Assembly (NCBI GenBank): GCA_025930495.1
Contig: JAICOU010000004.1
Location: 1-46,435 of the forward strand
DNA: 46,435 nt
Source of the DNA: Nitrososphaeraceae archaeon
Lineage (GTDB): Archaea > Thermoproteota > Nitrososphaeria > Nitrososphaerales > Nitrosopumilaceae
Direction of reading: 5' to 3'
The notes under the pieces are model-generated. The model was not told the origin of the DNA. It did no database searches and saw only the letters and a program-made list of their open reading frames with translations. A program made the position numbers and the translations under genes. This document shows positions 1 to 9,157 of this stretch, one piece after another; within the stretch, counting starts at the first letter, position 1, and each line of letters starts with the position of its first letter.

Positions 1-172
1 CATAGGAATATTCCTTGGAGTAAAACTATGTAGTTATGGTGAAGATCCAGATCCTAAAAACAAAGGAAGAACAATTAAGAAAGATATTTTCCTTCAATAT
101 TTTTCAATTGATTATTTTCCTGCTGGCTAGATTAACCAGTAGATTCTTATCTAAAATTTTTAAAAAAAACTC

Positions 173-1030
173 ATGGCCAAGATTAAACAAAATTCTCCTG
201 TATTGTTTTACTTTAATCAATCAAAAAAATGGCTTGTTAAAATATCTAAAAAAGAATCACTTCATACTCATATAGGTGTCATCAAACATGCTGATGCCAT
301 AGGAAAAGAATATGGTTCTAGACTAGTTACTAACAAAGATAAGTATGTCTATCTCATCGAACCTACAATGTATGACTATGTAATGAAACTTCAGCATGGC
401 ACTCAAATAGTCTATCCTAAAGACATTGGTTACATCATTGCAAGAGCTGGTATTGGAAGCGGCCAAAAAATTCTCGAGATTGGTACTGGTAGTGGTTCTC
501 TTACCTCATTTGTTGCAAGTGTAGTAAAACCAAGAGGACATGTCTATACTTTTGATGTTGATGAGAATTTTATGAAAATAGCTGAAAAAAATATCAAGAA
601 AGCTGGAATGTCAAAATATGTTACACAACAAAATTTGGATTTAAAAACTGCAAAAAAAATGCCACTTGAAGATGCCGATGTAGCTTTAATTGATCTAGGT
701 GATCCTTGGACTGTACTTCCACAAGTTCGCAAAATGCTCAAGGGAAGTGGTGCTGTTTTTGCAATTTGTCCTACGATGAATCAGCTAGAAAAATTAACTA
801 TGGCGCTAGTTGAAAATGAGTTTACAGATATTGAATCCACCGAACATATTATTAGAACAATTGAGGCACGTGAAGGAAAAACTAGACACTCTTTTCAGGG
901 AATAGGTCATACAACTTATCTCTGCTATGCAAGAAAGGCATTTTTTGGCAGGAGTTCAAAGAAAAAATCTAATGCTTCATCATATTCTGAATCTGAACAC
1001 AGTATCGAATCTGATACAAAATCAACCTAA
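173..1030 (+). CDS. trmI: tRNA (adenine-N1)-methyltransferase, TrmI-like
   Basis: 285 aa ORF; Rossmann SAM motif ILEIGTGSGSLT after an N-terminal region ending in YPKDIGYIIARAGIGSGQ, typical of the TrmI/Gcd14 family. Confidence 0.85.
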   Translation: MAKIKQNSPVLFYFNQSKKWLVKISKKESLHTHIGVIKHADAIGKEYGSRLVTNKDKYVYLIEPTMYDYVMKLQHGTQIVYPKDIGYIIARAGIGSGQKILEIGTGSGSLTSFVASVVKPRGHVYTFDVDENFMKIAEKNIKKAGMSKYVTQQNLDLKTAKKMPLEDADVALIDLGDPWTVLPQVRKMLKGSGAVFAICPTMNQLEKLTMALVENEFTDIESTEHIIRTIEAREGKTRHSFQGIGHTTYLCYARKAFFGRSSKKKSNASSYSESEHSIESDTKST

Positions 1031-1089
1031 TCTTACATACTTTTAGATAAAAACAAGATTTATCCCTCCAGCATTTACTATATTTTGTA

Positions 1090-1953
1090 TTGGTTAGAAA
1101 ATTACTCCAAAGCACAATTGTTAAAAAATTCATACCTGCACGAAAAGCAAAATCTCGTAAAGGTGACAATGGTACTGTTTTAGTTATTGGTGGCAGCTAT
1201 ATCTATCATGGAGCTCCTATCTTGTCTTCCATTGCAGCATTACGATGTGGAGTTGATCTTGTGTATACCTCAGTTCCAAAAATTAATGTAACTCCAACGC
1301 GTGCGATATCTCCAAACCTTATTGTGATTCCACTAGTTGATCAAAAATTAACACGTGGTGCTGTTAACAAACTTCTAGGTGCTTTGCCACACAAACTAGA
1401 TTCTGCAACAATTGGAATGGGACTTGCAGTCCAAGAACGAGGATCTTTGATACTTTTGATAAAGTCTCTTTTGGATAGAGATGTACGACTTTCATTAGAT
1501 GCAAGTGCTCTTGTTCCTGATGTGTTGCCACTTTTGCCTAACAAAAATGTTGTAGTGACACCTCATGCTGGAGAGTTTAAGCGCTTATTTGGGACAATAC
1601 CTCCAGATTCTAAAAAAGAACGAATTTCATTGGTTGAAAAAAATGCTAAAGATAATGGAATTACTGTTTTACTTAAAGGTGCAACTGATATTATTTCTGA
1701 CGGTACTACAACATATCTCAATGAGAAAAAAACCCCTGCAATGACTGTGGGTGGAACAGGTGATGTCTTGTCTGGATTGGTTGCCGGAATGTTGGCAAAA
1801 AATCGTAATGCTTTAGAATCTGCAGCAGCTGCCACTTTTATCAATGGATTGGCTGGAAAAGCAACTCAAAAGAAGTTTGGGTTACACATGACCTCTATGG
1901 ATCTATTAGATGAACTCCCAAATGCCATGAAACCATTTGATAGAATTGTATGA
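1090..1953 (+). CDS. nnrD: ADP-dependent NAD(P)H-hydrate dehydratase
   Basis: 287 aa ORF; GTVLVIGGSYIYHGAPILSS, VVTPHAGEFKRL and TVGGTGDVLSGLVAGMLA motifs of the YjeF C-terminal / NnrD family. Confidence 0.88.
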   Translation: MVRKLLQSTIVKKFIPARKAKSRKGDNGTVLVIGGSYIYHGAPILSSIAALRCGVDLVYTSVPKINVTPTRAISPNLIVIPLVDQKLTRGAVNKLLGALPHKLDSATIGMGLAVQERGSLILLIKSLLDRDVRLSLDASALVPDVLPLLPNKNVVVTPHAGEFKRLFGTIPPDSKKERISLVEKNAKDNGITVLLKGATDIISDGTTTYLNEKKTPAMTVGGTGDVLSGLVAGMLAKNRNALESAAAATFINGLAGKATQKKFGLHMTSMDLLDELPNAMKPFDRIV

Positions 1954-3308
1954 GTACTATACCTCCTCTGAAGCATATTGATGCACATATGAATAATTTA
2001 ATCTCTGACTTGCAAACACTGATTCAACAACCAAGTGTTTCTGCAAAAAACGAAGGAATTGAAGAATGTGCACAATTAGTAAAAAAAATACTAGAAAAAT
2101 CTGGAATAAAATCTGAAATCTTGCGACTAAAAAATGTGGCACCGATTGTATATGGAGAGGTAAAATCAAAAAAGAACCCAAACAAGACTTTGATGTTTTA
2201 TAATCATTATGATGTTCAACCTGTAGAGCCGTTTGAGTTGTGGGATGATCCTCCATTTAGCGGAAACATCAAAGGAAATAAAATTTTTGGTAGAGGTTCA
2301 TCTGATGATAAAGGTGAACTAATCACTAGAATAAAGGCAGTCGAAGCATATTTGAAAACTACTGGAGATGTTCCATGTAATATTAAATTTGTAATTGAAG
2401 GCGAGGAAGAGACAGGCAGTGCACATATTGATCAATATCTGAAAAAATATCAAAAGAAATTTTCATGTGATGGTGTGATTTGGGAATTTGGTTATGTTGA
2501 TTCACAAAATAGGCCTATCATCGGTCTTGGAATGAAGGGATTACTCTATGTCGAATTATCTGTAAAGGAATCTATTCGCGATGCACATTCAAGCTTGGCT
2601 GTTTTGATCAAAAACCCTGCATGGCGATTAATTGAAGCTGTACAAACACTACGAGATTCAAATGGTAAAATTCTCATTAAAAATTGGTATAAAGAAATAA
2701 CACCACTTTCAAAAAAAGATTTGGAAATAATTTCAAAAGAACCTTTTGATGAAAAATCATTCAAAAAAGAATTTGGGATAAAATCCTTTGTAGGCAATAT
2801 GCATGGATTGAGTGCAAAAAAAGCTCTGGTTGGAGGCGCAACTTGTAATATTGCCGGATTTATTTCAGGCTATACTGGAAATGGTGCAAAAACTGTACTT
2901 CCTGGAGAGGCACTAGTCAAAATTGATTTTAGACTAGTTCCTAAAATGGATCCAAAAAAACAAGTTCTTCGATTGAAAAAGCATTTGAAATCAAAAGGGT
3001 ATGGAGATGTGTTAATCAAAATTTTTCATGGTGAATCAGCTGCACGAACAAATCCATCTGATCCATTTGTTTCTAAAGTTAAAGAAGCAGCTGATCAATC
3101 ATTTGGAAAATCAGTTCTTAATGTTTCAAATGCAGGAACTGGTCCGATGCATTCTTTTGTAAATGCTTTGAATGCTCCTTGCATCTCAATTGGTAGCACC
3201 TACATGTTTTCTCGTATCCATTCTCCTAATGAATTTACTAGAGTTGATTTATTGAAAAAAACCACAAAATGTATTTGTCTTATAATGGAAAAATTTGGAA
3301 AAGACTAG
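1950..3308 (+). CDS. M20 family metallopeptidase (ArgE/DapE/dipeptidase-like)
   Basis: 452 aa ORF; YNHYDVQP, GRGSSDDKGE and EGEEETGS metal-site motifs; start overlaps the upstream stop (ATGA). Confidence 0.9.
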   Translation: MSTIPPLKHIDAHMNNLISDLQTLIQQPSVSAKNEGIEECAQLVKKILEKSGIKSEILRLKNVAPIVYGEVKSKKNPNKTLMFYNHYDVQPVEPFELWDDPPFSGNIKGNKIFGRGSSDDKGELITRIKAVEAYLKTTGDVPCNIKFVIEGEEETGSAHIDQYLKKYQKKFSCDGVIWEFGYVDSQNRPIIGLGMKGLLYVELSVKESIRDAHSSLAVLIKNPAWRLIEAVQTLRDSNGKILIKNWYKEITPLSKKDLEIISKEPFDEKSFKKEFGIKSFVGNMHGLSAKKALVGGATCNIAGFISGYTGNGAKTVLPGEALVKIDFRLVPKMDPKKQVLRLKKHLKSKGYGDVLIKIFHGESAARTNPSDPFVSKVKEAADQSFGKSVLNVSNAGTGPMHSFVNALNAPCISIGSTYMFSRIHSPNEFTRVDLLKKTTKCICLIMEKFGKD

Positions 3309-3724
3309 TGAAGACATCTAGGTAATTTTTTAATTATATGTGCAAGTGATGCTCTTCCTGGACCGGCAGCAACTATCACTAGTGAACCTGCAAGCAATAT
3401 TAGTTCAAACTCAACTCCTCCCTCTCCAGTTAGGCTGGTTACTTTTTTGACATATAATATTGCACCGAGCATAACTATGGTTAACATCGATGCAGAAATT
3501 CGTGTAAAGATACCCACAATTAACAATATTCCTGGTATCATCTCTGCTAATGCAATTGGTATTTGCATCTCTGGCGGAAATCCTAATTGTCCTGTTAGAA
3601 ATCCCCCAAATCCTGGATTTAGTTTTCCTGAACCGTGTACTATGAAAATTATTCCTATTACAGATCTGATGCCCCAATTTGTAATGTCATTTAATTTTGT
3701 CTGGTGAATGCTGGCTTCAGTCAA
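3305..3724 (-). CDS. DoxX family membrane protein
   Basis: 139 aa; GIIFIVHGSGKLNPGFGGF and LAEMIPGILLIVGIFTRISA pattern with four hydrophobic segments. Confidence 0.8.
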   Translation of the reverse strand: MTEASIHQTKLNDITNWGIRSVIGIIFIVHGSGKLNPGFGGFLTGQLGFPPEMQIPIALAEMIPGILLIVGIFTRISASMLTIVMLGAILYVKKVTSLTGEGGVEFELILLAGSLVIVAAGPGRASLAHIIKKLPRCLH

Positions 3725-3820
3725 TACTATATTTTGTTTCTTAGCGTATAAAATATTTTATCTCGTTTTTTGTATCTAAAAGGAGAAAGCCCTTTATTAT
3801 GCTCCGGAATAATTTCAATT

Positions 3821-4414
3821 ATGTCCATGTACATGCCAGGCGCAACGGCTGTAGGAATTACTTTTAATGGTGGTATAGTTCTTGCAAGTGAAAAAAGGAT
3901 CGCATTTGGGAATTTTCTTGTAAGCAAGTCTACAAAAAAGACTTTTTCAATCACTTCAAAAGTGGGTGCAACATGTGCTGGGCTTGTAGCTGATATGCAA
4001 ATTTTAACATTACAAATTGCAGCACTTGCAAAAATTAGAAAAATGGAGCTCAAAAGAGATGTTCCACCAAACACTGTAGCTAAAATGATGTCAAATATGA
4101 TGTATGAACGAAGATACTTTCCATTATTGACTCAGGTTATTGTTGGCGGTGTAGTTGGCAAGCCTATCATGTATACTCTTGACCCATTAGGTTCTGTTCT
4201 TCCAGACGAATATGCTGCAGTTGGAACCGGTGCTGAAATGGCATTGGGCGTTTTAGATCCTCAATTCAAACCAAACATGACTCAAGAAGAAGCAATAGAT
4301 TTAGCAAAAAGAGCTGTTCGCTCTGCTGCACTTCGAGATTCTGCAAGCGGTGATGGACTTGATATACTTGTTATCACTAAAGATGGCACCAAAGAATTTA
4401 CAGAAAAAATCTAG
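3821..4414 (+). CDS. psmB: Archaeal 20S proteasome beta subunit (Thr1 position reads Ala)
   Basis: ORF open from 3770; the in-frame ATG at 3821 gives MSMYMPGATAVGITFNGGIVLASEKRIAFGNFLVSKSTKKTF, which aligns by eye with archaeal beta subunits. Confidence 0.88.
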   Translation: MSMYMPGATAVGITFNGGIVLASEKRIAFGNFLVSKSTKKTFSITSKVGATCAGLVADMQILTLQIAALAKIRKMELKRDVPPNTVAKMMSNMMYERRYFPLLTQVIVGGVVGKPIMYTLDPLGSVLPDEYAAVGTGAEMALGVLDPQFKPNMTQEEAIDLAKRAVRSAALRDSASGDGLDILVITKDGTKEFTEKI

Positions 4415-4470
4415 TCATCTATAAAGCGAATTTCTTGTTCTATTGTATTTGGATTATGCAAACTAGGGTA

Positions 4471-4947
4471 TTAATCATAAATCGTCTTTCCAATTTCCCA
4501 AAACTTGTCTGAAATGTAATGCATATTTTTTATGATTTCTCCTTTTTCCATATTTTCTAATTCTGAACTTGAAACAAGAGATTTTCCAACTGCAAGAAAT
4601 TTATGCTGTGATTCTTCAATAATGCAAACTATTTTCTCTTTTTCAAATTCATTGTGACTTTTGATTCCAGGTCTCATCACATTTGCTCCTTTACACATAA
4701 ACTTCACTGCTCCCATGTCTACTGTTACATGAGGAAATTTTTCAAGTAACTGAGTTTCTGATAAAAATGGCAGATACTCATCATTAACTTTTAAAATTTT
4801 TATTCCTTGACCTGTGATTATTTGTGCTTCATCTGCAATTTGGTGTACTTTGAGGTTCTTTATTTTTGGAAATTCAATTCTCCACTTTTCTGAGACTGTT
4901 TTTAGTAGATCTGCTGTCTCACTTTTTGAGATTAAATTGGATTTCAA
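4471..4947 (-). CDS. PUA-domain RNA-binding protein (MCT-1/Tma20-like)
   Basis: ORF track starts at 5094, but the N-terminal part overlaps homoserine dehydrogenase out of frame; a TTG start in TTGA at 4944-4947 overlaps the hom stop. LPFLSETQLLEKFPHVTVDMGAVKFMCKGANVMRPGI is PUA-like. Confidence 0.75.
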   Translation of the reverse strand: MKSNLISKSETADLLKTVSEKWRIEFPKIKNLKVHQIADEAQIITGQGIKILKVNDEYLPFLSETQLLEKFPHVTVDMGAVKFMCKGANVMRPGIKSHNEFEKEKIVCIIEESQHKFLAVGKSLVSSSELENMEKGEIIKNMHYISDKFWEIGKTIYD

Positions 4948-5954
4948 ATTTTTGCTATCTCTTGTCTGATGTCTAACAAATCTCTGAGAATAGAACTTGC
5001 CGTTTCCATTCCACCTGCTCCTTTTCCAATAATTGTTTGAGTACCGGAATGTTCTGATGTAAATGCAATTGCGTTTAATGTTCCATTGACACACAATGGA
5101 TCATCTACTGATACTTCTTTTGGTTCTACTATCAGCTCTTTATTACATGAAGCAATTAATTTTACAGCACAATTGTTTTTGCTTGCTTTTTTAATATCCT
5201 CTGCTGTTACGTTGCGTATCCCTTTACATTTGATATCTGGCATTGTCACTTTCATGTCCATGACCCAATTTGCAAGAATTACTAACTTTGCAGCTGCATC
5301 CAATCCATCCAAATCTAATGATTCATCTGCTTCGACATACCCTTTGTCTTTTGCATCTTTTAAAGCAGTAATAAATGATAATCCATTTGCCATATTTGTT
5401 AAAATATAATTTGTCGTTCCATTTAGGATACCTGAAAACGACATTATTCTTTCACCCCTGAGACTATTTTTTGCATAATCCAAAATCGGTGTCCCTCCAC
5501 CTACGGTTCCGCTAAATTTGAAGATAACTTGATTGTAAATTGCTAGTTCCATTAATGATGGAAATGCTAGTGCTAACGGACCTTTGTTTACCGATATTAC
5601 GTGCATTCTTCTTTTCATTGCAGTTGTTATGTGAGTCATTCCTGGTTCTGCATCTTTGTAATTGCTGGCAGTAGTCTCAATTACTACATCTGCATCTAAA
5701 TTCTTGATCATGTCTATCCCTGACATGTTATTTTTTGTGTTAGCATAGTTTTTTACGGTTCCAAATTTTTTCTTTACTTCTATCAGTCTTTCTAATTCTA
5801 ATCCCGATGTATCTACAGCACTACCTTTGCTATCAAAGACACCTACAACTCGTGGTTTTAATCCATATTTTGCATAGAGATCCTCTGATCTTGAATCAAA
5901 TAATTTTACCAAGCTTTGACCAACAACGCCAAACCCACAAAGTATTATTCTCAA
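4944..5954 (-). CDS. hom: Homoserine dehydrogenase (no ACT domain)
   Basis: 336 aa; N-terminal GFGVVGQSLVKL, SVNKGPLAL, GTVGGGTPIL and ILNGTTNYIL motifs. Confidence 0.92.
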   Translation of the reverse strand: MRIILCGFGVVGQSLVKLFDSRSEDLYAKYGLKPRVVGVFDSKGSAVDTSGLELERLIEVKKKFGTVKNYANTKNNMSGIDMIKNLDADVVIETTASNYKDAEPGMTHITTAMKRRMHVISVNKGPLALAFPSLMELAIYNQVIFKFSGTVGGGTPILDYAKNSLRGERIMSFSGILNGTTNYILTNMANGLSFITALKDAKDKGYVEADESLDLDGLDAAAKLVILANWVMDMKVTMPDIKCKGIRNVTAEDIKKASKNNCAVKLIASCNKELIVEPKEVSVDDPLCVNGTLNAIAFTSEHSGTQTIIGKGAGGMETASSILRDLLDIRQEIAKI

Positions 5955-6088
5955 ATTCCTTCTTTCCTTTCTGATTTGTTACTGTGATTCATTTTGCTTC
6001 TTTGATTTTCTTATCATTGACTGTGTTTTATTAATAATTTTTGAATTCTCTTGGTTCACGTGCTCATGAGTGACTAATGCCTATTCTT

Positions 6089-6490
6089 TTACTCATCGTT
6101 CTTGTCAAGATCAAGTGAGATTGAGTTAATACAATATCTAAGATTGGTTGGTTTTGGTCCATCATCAAAAACATGACCTAAATGTGCACCACATTTCTTA
6201 CAGTTTACCTCTGTGCGTACCATCCCATAATCTGTGTCTGATATGTATTCTATTTTTTCATCTGAAAGAGGTTGCCAAAAACTTGGCCATCCAGAACCTG
6301 AATCGTATTTTGTATCTGATTTGAACAATGTTTCTCCACAGCAGACGCACTTGTAAGTCCCTTTTTCTTTACTGTTGTAATATTTTCCAGTAAATGGTGG
6401 TTCTGTCCCCTTATTGATACACACTTCAAATTGCTCAGGTGTCAATGTTTCTTTCCATTCTTTGGGTGTTTTTACAATTTTATCTGCCAT
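6089..6490 (-). CDS. msrB: Peptide-methionine (R)-S-oxide reductase
   Basis: 133 aa; two CxxC zinc pairs (CVCCG, CKKCG), GSGWPSFW and catalytic RYCINS. Confidence 0.95.
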   Translation of the reverse strand: MADKIVKTPKEWKETLTPEQFEVCINKGTEPPFTGKYYNSKEKGTYKCVCCGETLFKSDTKYDSGSGWPSFWQPLSDEKIEYISDTDYGMVRTEVNCKKCGAHLGHVFDDGPKPTNLRYCINSISLDLDKNDE

Positions 6491-6525
6491 GTCTCTATCT
6501 CTTTTTGTTTGTATTAGAATATTTT

Positions 6526-8163
6526 CTATTTTTTAAGGTTCTTTCTTTTCTCCTCAGATCTTTTTTCTGATTCAAATCTTTCCAAGTCATATTTTTTCAA
6601 ATCCACAAATTTCATTATTTTGCTCAAGTTGGGATGAACTCTGTTAATTTCTTTGAACATTTGCTGTGCAACTTGTCTATAATCAATGTGTCCTTGTGGA
6701 ACGGTTCTTAATTCTATTAAATGACATGCCTCTCTGAGATTAAATTTCATAAAATATGGATAGTTGTAGGCAAAGTTAACAACATACTGTCCCTGCTCTG
6801 GATGCTTTTTTCTGATTTTATCAAATGTTTGTTTTGTTTTTGTCAGACACTCTCTGTACTCTTTTTCAATTCCTAGAATTTTGATTTCCTTTGGAATATT
6901 ATACCCATGATCTGTTGTTAACAATTGTCTTTCTAATGTAAGCGCTCTATGTCTATGAAAATCTCTAAACATTCCAAAATTATTGAGCAAATCAAATGTA
7001 TAGTATACACTTTCAAATGCCCTTGATGGTCTATGGCGTCTATTTTGGCGCAATTTTGTAAACGCACTGATTATTTTTCTCTTCTTTTTATCTGATAATT
7101 TTTTTACTTGCTGCATGATAATATTATAAGATGTACTTGGAGACTGTTCGTAGATTATACTTGTGATGATTTTGTCTATTGCTGTTTTTTCTGACTCATA
7201 ATCAACTAATTGTGTTCTTACTCCTGAAAATATTTTTGGTTTGATTTCTTTTGTTACTATTTTTGATGTTTTTTTTAGTTGTTGTAAATAATTTTGAAAT
7301 GCTTTTCCGTATTTATCATCTGCTCTTCTAACAAACGCTTTGATGGTAGTATCAAGCTCTTTTTTGATTTTTGAGGCTAAATCTTGCTCTTCTTTCAGTT
7401 CTGATGATGCAAGTATTGTAAGAAGATACTCAAAAGCGCGTCCGTTTCCTGTAATTCCTACATTAGTTAATGTAGATGCTGGCAAAAGTCCACGTAAAAT
7501 ATCCAATGCTTTTGCTTTTGTAGAACCATTGTAAATCATATTTGCCGCCTTGATGTCGTTTTCTTCTTTTAATTTGGAAAATGATTTTTCTGTTCCATCT
7601 TTTGAGTCCTTAAAAGTATATTTTTCAATTGGGTATCTTTCTCGTATGTACTTTATCATAGGTTCAATATTTTTTGAATAAATTTCAAATGAAAAATTAC
7701 ATGTATCTAAATACAAATCTCCAAATTTTGATTTCATTAATGTTGGTTCTCTATAGAATCTATATTGTCCGTTTATTTTTTTATTCCATGCTACATATCT
7801 TGATGATTTTTCCAAATATGATAATCCTATTCTTCTGTCTTCGATTTTCTTAACTGCAATATTTGAGAGCCCCTCGATTGCAATTTGGGCTTCACCTAAT
7901 TCTGCAACTGAATCATCCCCATATTCTAAGAGTACGCGGTTGTAAAATTCCTCTCCTCTATTTTTATTCTGTAAAAACTCATCTAAAAATATTCTACGCA
8001 TACTTTTGTCTGTTCTGCTGTATCTTGACATCAATGCACCTCGATCAACTTGTCTTGGTGTGATTATTGCAAAGACATTATCATCTGTATTTGAAAAATG
8101 ACTAAAAAGAATCTCTTTTTCTTTAATTGAAAATTCTGACAATATATTTGTCAAGTTTTTCAA
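6526..8163 (-). CDS. Tandem-domain ThyX-like protein (FAD-dependent thymidylate synthase family, degenerate motifs)
   Basis: 545 aa; two ThyX-like modules: [16 protein letters not shown] in the N-terminal half, [21 protein letters not shown] in the C-terminal half. Confidence 0.75.
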   Translation of the reverse strand: MKNLTNILSEFSIKEKEILFSHFSNTDDNVFAIITPRQVDRGALMSRYSRTDKSMRRIFLDEFLQNKNRGEEFYNRVLLEYGDDSVAELGEAQIAIEGLSNIAVKKIEDRRIGLSYLEKSSRYVAWNKKINGQYRFYREPTLMKSKFGDLYLDTCNFSFEIYSKNIEPMIKYIRERYPIEKYTFKDSKDGTEKSFSKLKEENDIKAANMIYNGSTKAKALDILRGLLPASTLTNVGITGNGRAFEYLLTILASSELKEEQDLASKIKKELDTTIKAFVRRADDKYGKAFQNYLQQLKKTSKIVTKEIKPKIFSGVRTQLVDYESEKTAIDKIITSIIYEQSPSTSYNIIMQQVKKLSDKKKRKIISAFTKLRQNRRHRPSRAFESVYYTFDLLNNFGMFRDFHRHRALTLERQLLTTDHGYNIPKEIKILGIEKEYRECLTKTKQTFDKIRKKHPEQGQYVVNFAYNYPYFMKFNLREACHLIELRTVPQGHIDYRQVAQQMFKEINRVHPNLSKIMKFVDLKKYDLERFESEKRSEEKRKNLKK

Positions 8164-8174
8164 TTATTAATAGT

Positions 8175-8459
8175 CTATTTCTTTTTTCCAATTTGTATTA
8201 GATCGGGGGCATGATTTTTTTCCATCCCTTTTGTCTGCCATCTTAGTAACACCTCTTTGAATGCATTTGCATCTGATTCATTTTCTGTATACATTAATGC
8301 AGTTACCCATCTGCCTTTCCCTGCTTTTCCACCCACGGAATTCATCCAAAAATTGCTTGGCAGCGTTCCCATGACTTTATTGTTTGGTTCTTTTGTAATC
8401 TCTAGCCATCTTTTTGCTACAAAATTCAAAATTTGTTCTAATTCTTCTCTCTGTATCAT
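8175..8459 (-). CDS. Conserved hypothetical protein (94 aa)
   Basis: Compact ORF immediately upstream of the ThyX-like gene, same strand; coding-like composition. Confidence 0.65.
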   Translation of the reverse strand: MIQREELEQILNFVAKRWLEITKEPNNKVMGTLPSNFWMNSVGGKAGKGRWVTALMYTENESDANAFKEVLLRWQTKGMEKNHAPDLIQIGKKK

Positions 8460-8607
8460 GTTGTTCGCTATGTGTAGCTAAATTTTAAAATTTCTAAAAT
8501 GATTCTTAGATTTGATTAATCCTAGTAGACCAATATGCCTACAATAATATTATTTCCGTAAGCGTTTTGATATTTTGGAATTTCTTTTCATTATCTGTGA
8601 GTTTTGA

Positions 8608-8615
8608 TATAAATA
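8608..8615 (+). promoter_or_regulatory. TATA-box-like element (TATAAATA)
   Basis: TATAAATA lies about 30 nt upstream of the ATG at 8644, the spacing expected for a leaderless archaeal transcript. Confidence 0.45.
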
Positions 8616-8643
8616 GTAAAAACAAAAAATCTTGTAGATCTAT

Positions 8644-8730
8644 ATGAAATCCATATTGAACATTGTTGTACATAAAATACATCCAAAAGATCTAATAGAA
8701 ATTTTGCCAAAGTTATACTATGAGAGTTGA
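8644..8730 (+). CDS. Possible 28-aa leaderless microprotein MKSILNIVVHKIHPKDLIEILPKLYYES
   Basis: Read manually; preceded by a TATA-like box and overlaps the next small ORF by 11 nt. Confidence 0.4.
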   Translation: MKSILNIVVHKIHPKDLIEILPKLYYES

Positions 8731-8878
8731 TTCATGCCGTAACTGCGGCCAAGTGTTAAGTATTATAAAATTTTGCAAGATCTGTTTGCAGCCTATTCAA
8801 TTACAATGTAAATTTTGCCTCAAATATGTTGATGATCCAATTCATTCTTTATGTCAAAATAAAAGTCTAGTCTGTTGA
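8720..8878 (+). CDS. 52-aa zinc-ribbon-like microprotein
   Basis: Read manually (below ORF track cutoff): MRVDSCRNCGQVLSIIKFCKICLQPIQLQCKFCLKYVDDPIHSLCQNKSLVC; three CxxC pairs. Confidence 0.6.
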   Translation: MRVDSCRNCGQVLSIIKFCKICLQPIQLQCKFCLKYVDDPIHSLCQNKSLVC

Positions 8879-8939
8879 TTCTACTTACTCTTATTTTATC
8901 AACAAGTCACATATTCAAATTAATAAATTGGATCTTAAG

Positions 8940-8963
8940 ACCAACAACGGTTAGTTGTTTGGT
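8940..8963. repeat. Inverted repeat / hairpin accaacaac-ggtta-gttgtttggt
   Basis: 9-10 bp arms with one bulge in the intergenic region. Confidence 0.5.
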
Positions 8964-9112
8964 GATAGTTCCAATCATTACTAGTTTAACAATTTAGTAT
9001 TTAGTTCATACTGATAATTTCTACGTGAATCTTTTATTCTAATTTCGATAATGTGAATCAATAGATGGACTGAGGTTTTCTCGACCATTATCTCATCAAT
9101 CTATTTACAAAA

Positions 9113-9140
9113 GATTAGAAGCACTTATGAACTTCTAATC
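9113..9140. repeat. Perfect 9-bp inverted repeat gattagaag-cacttatgaa-cttctaatc
   Basis: Read directly; lies just upstream of the 9158 start codon. Confidence 0.6.
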
Positions 9141-9157
9141 CTTCATTTAATCAAATA

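Noticed and set aside
36-275. ORF of 79 aa at the window start
   Set aside because: Overlaps the TrmI-like gene in another frame; Lys/Leu/Phe-rich low-complexity translation typical of AT-rich non-coding frames.
3447-3707. Plus-strand ORF antisense to DoxX
   Set aside because: Shadow ORF opposite a recognisable DoxX gene; no family features.
3727-4074. Minus-strand ORF antisense to proteasome beta
   Set aside because: Entirely opposite a strongly supported gene; mirror-frame artefact.
4471-5094. 207-aa ORF taken at full length
   Set aside because: The first part is an out-of-frame reading of homoserine dehydrogenase; the PUA protein more likely starts at the TTG at 4947.
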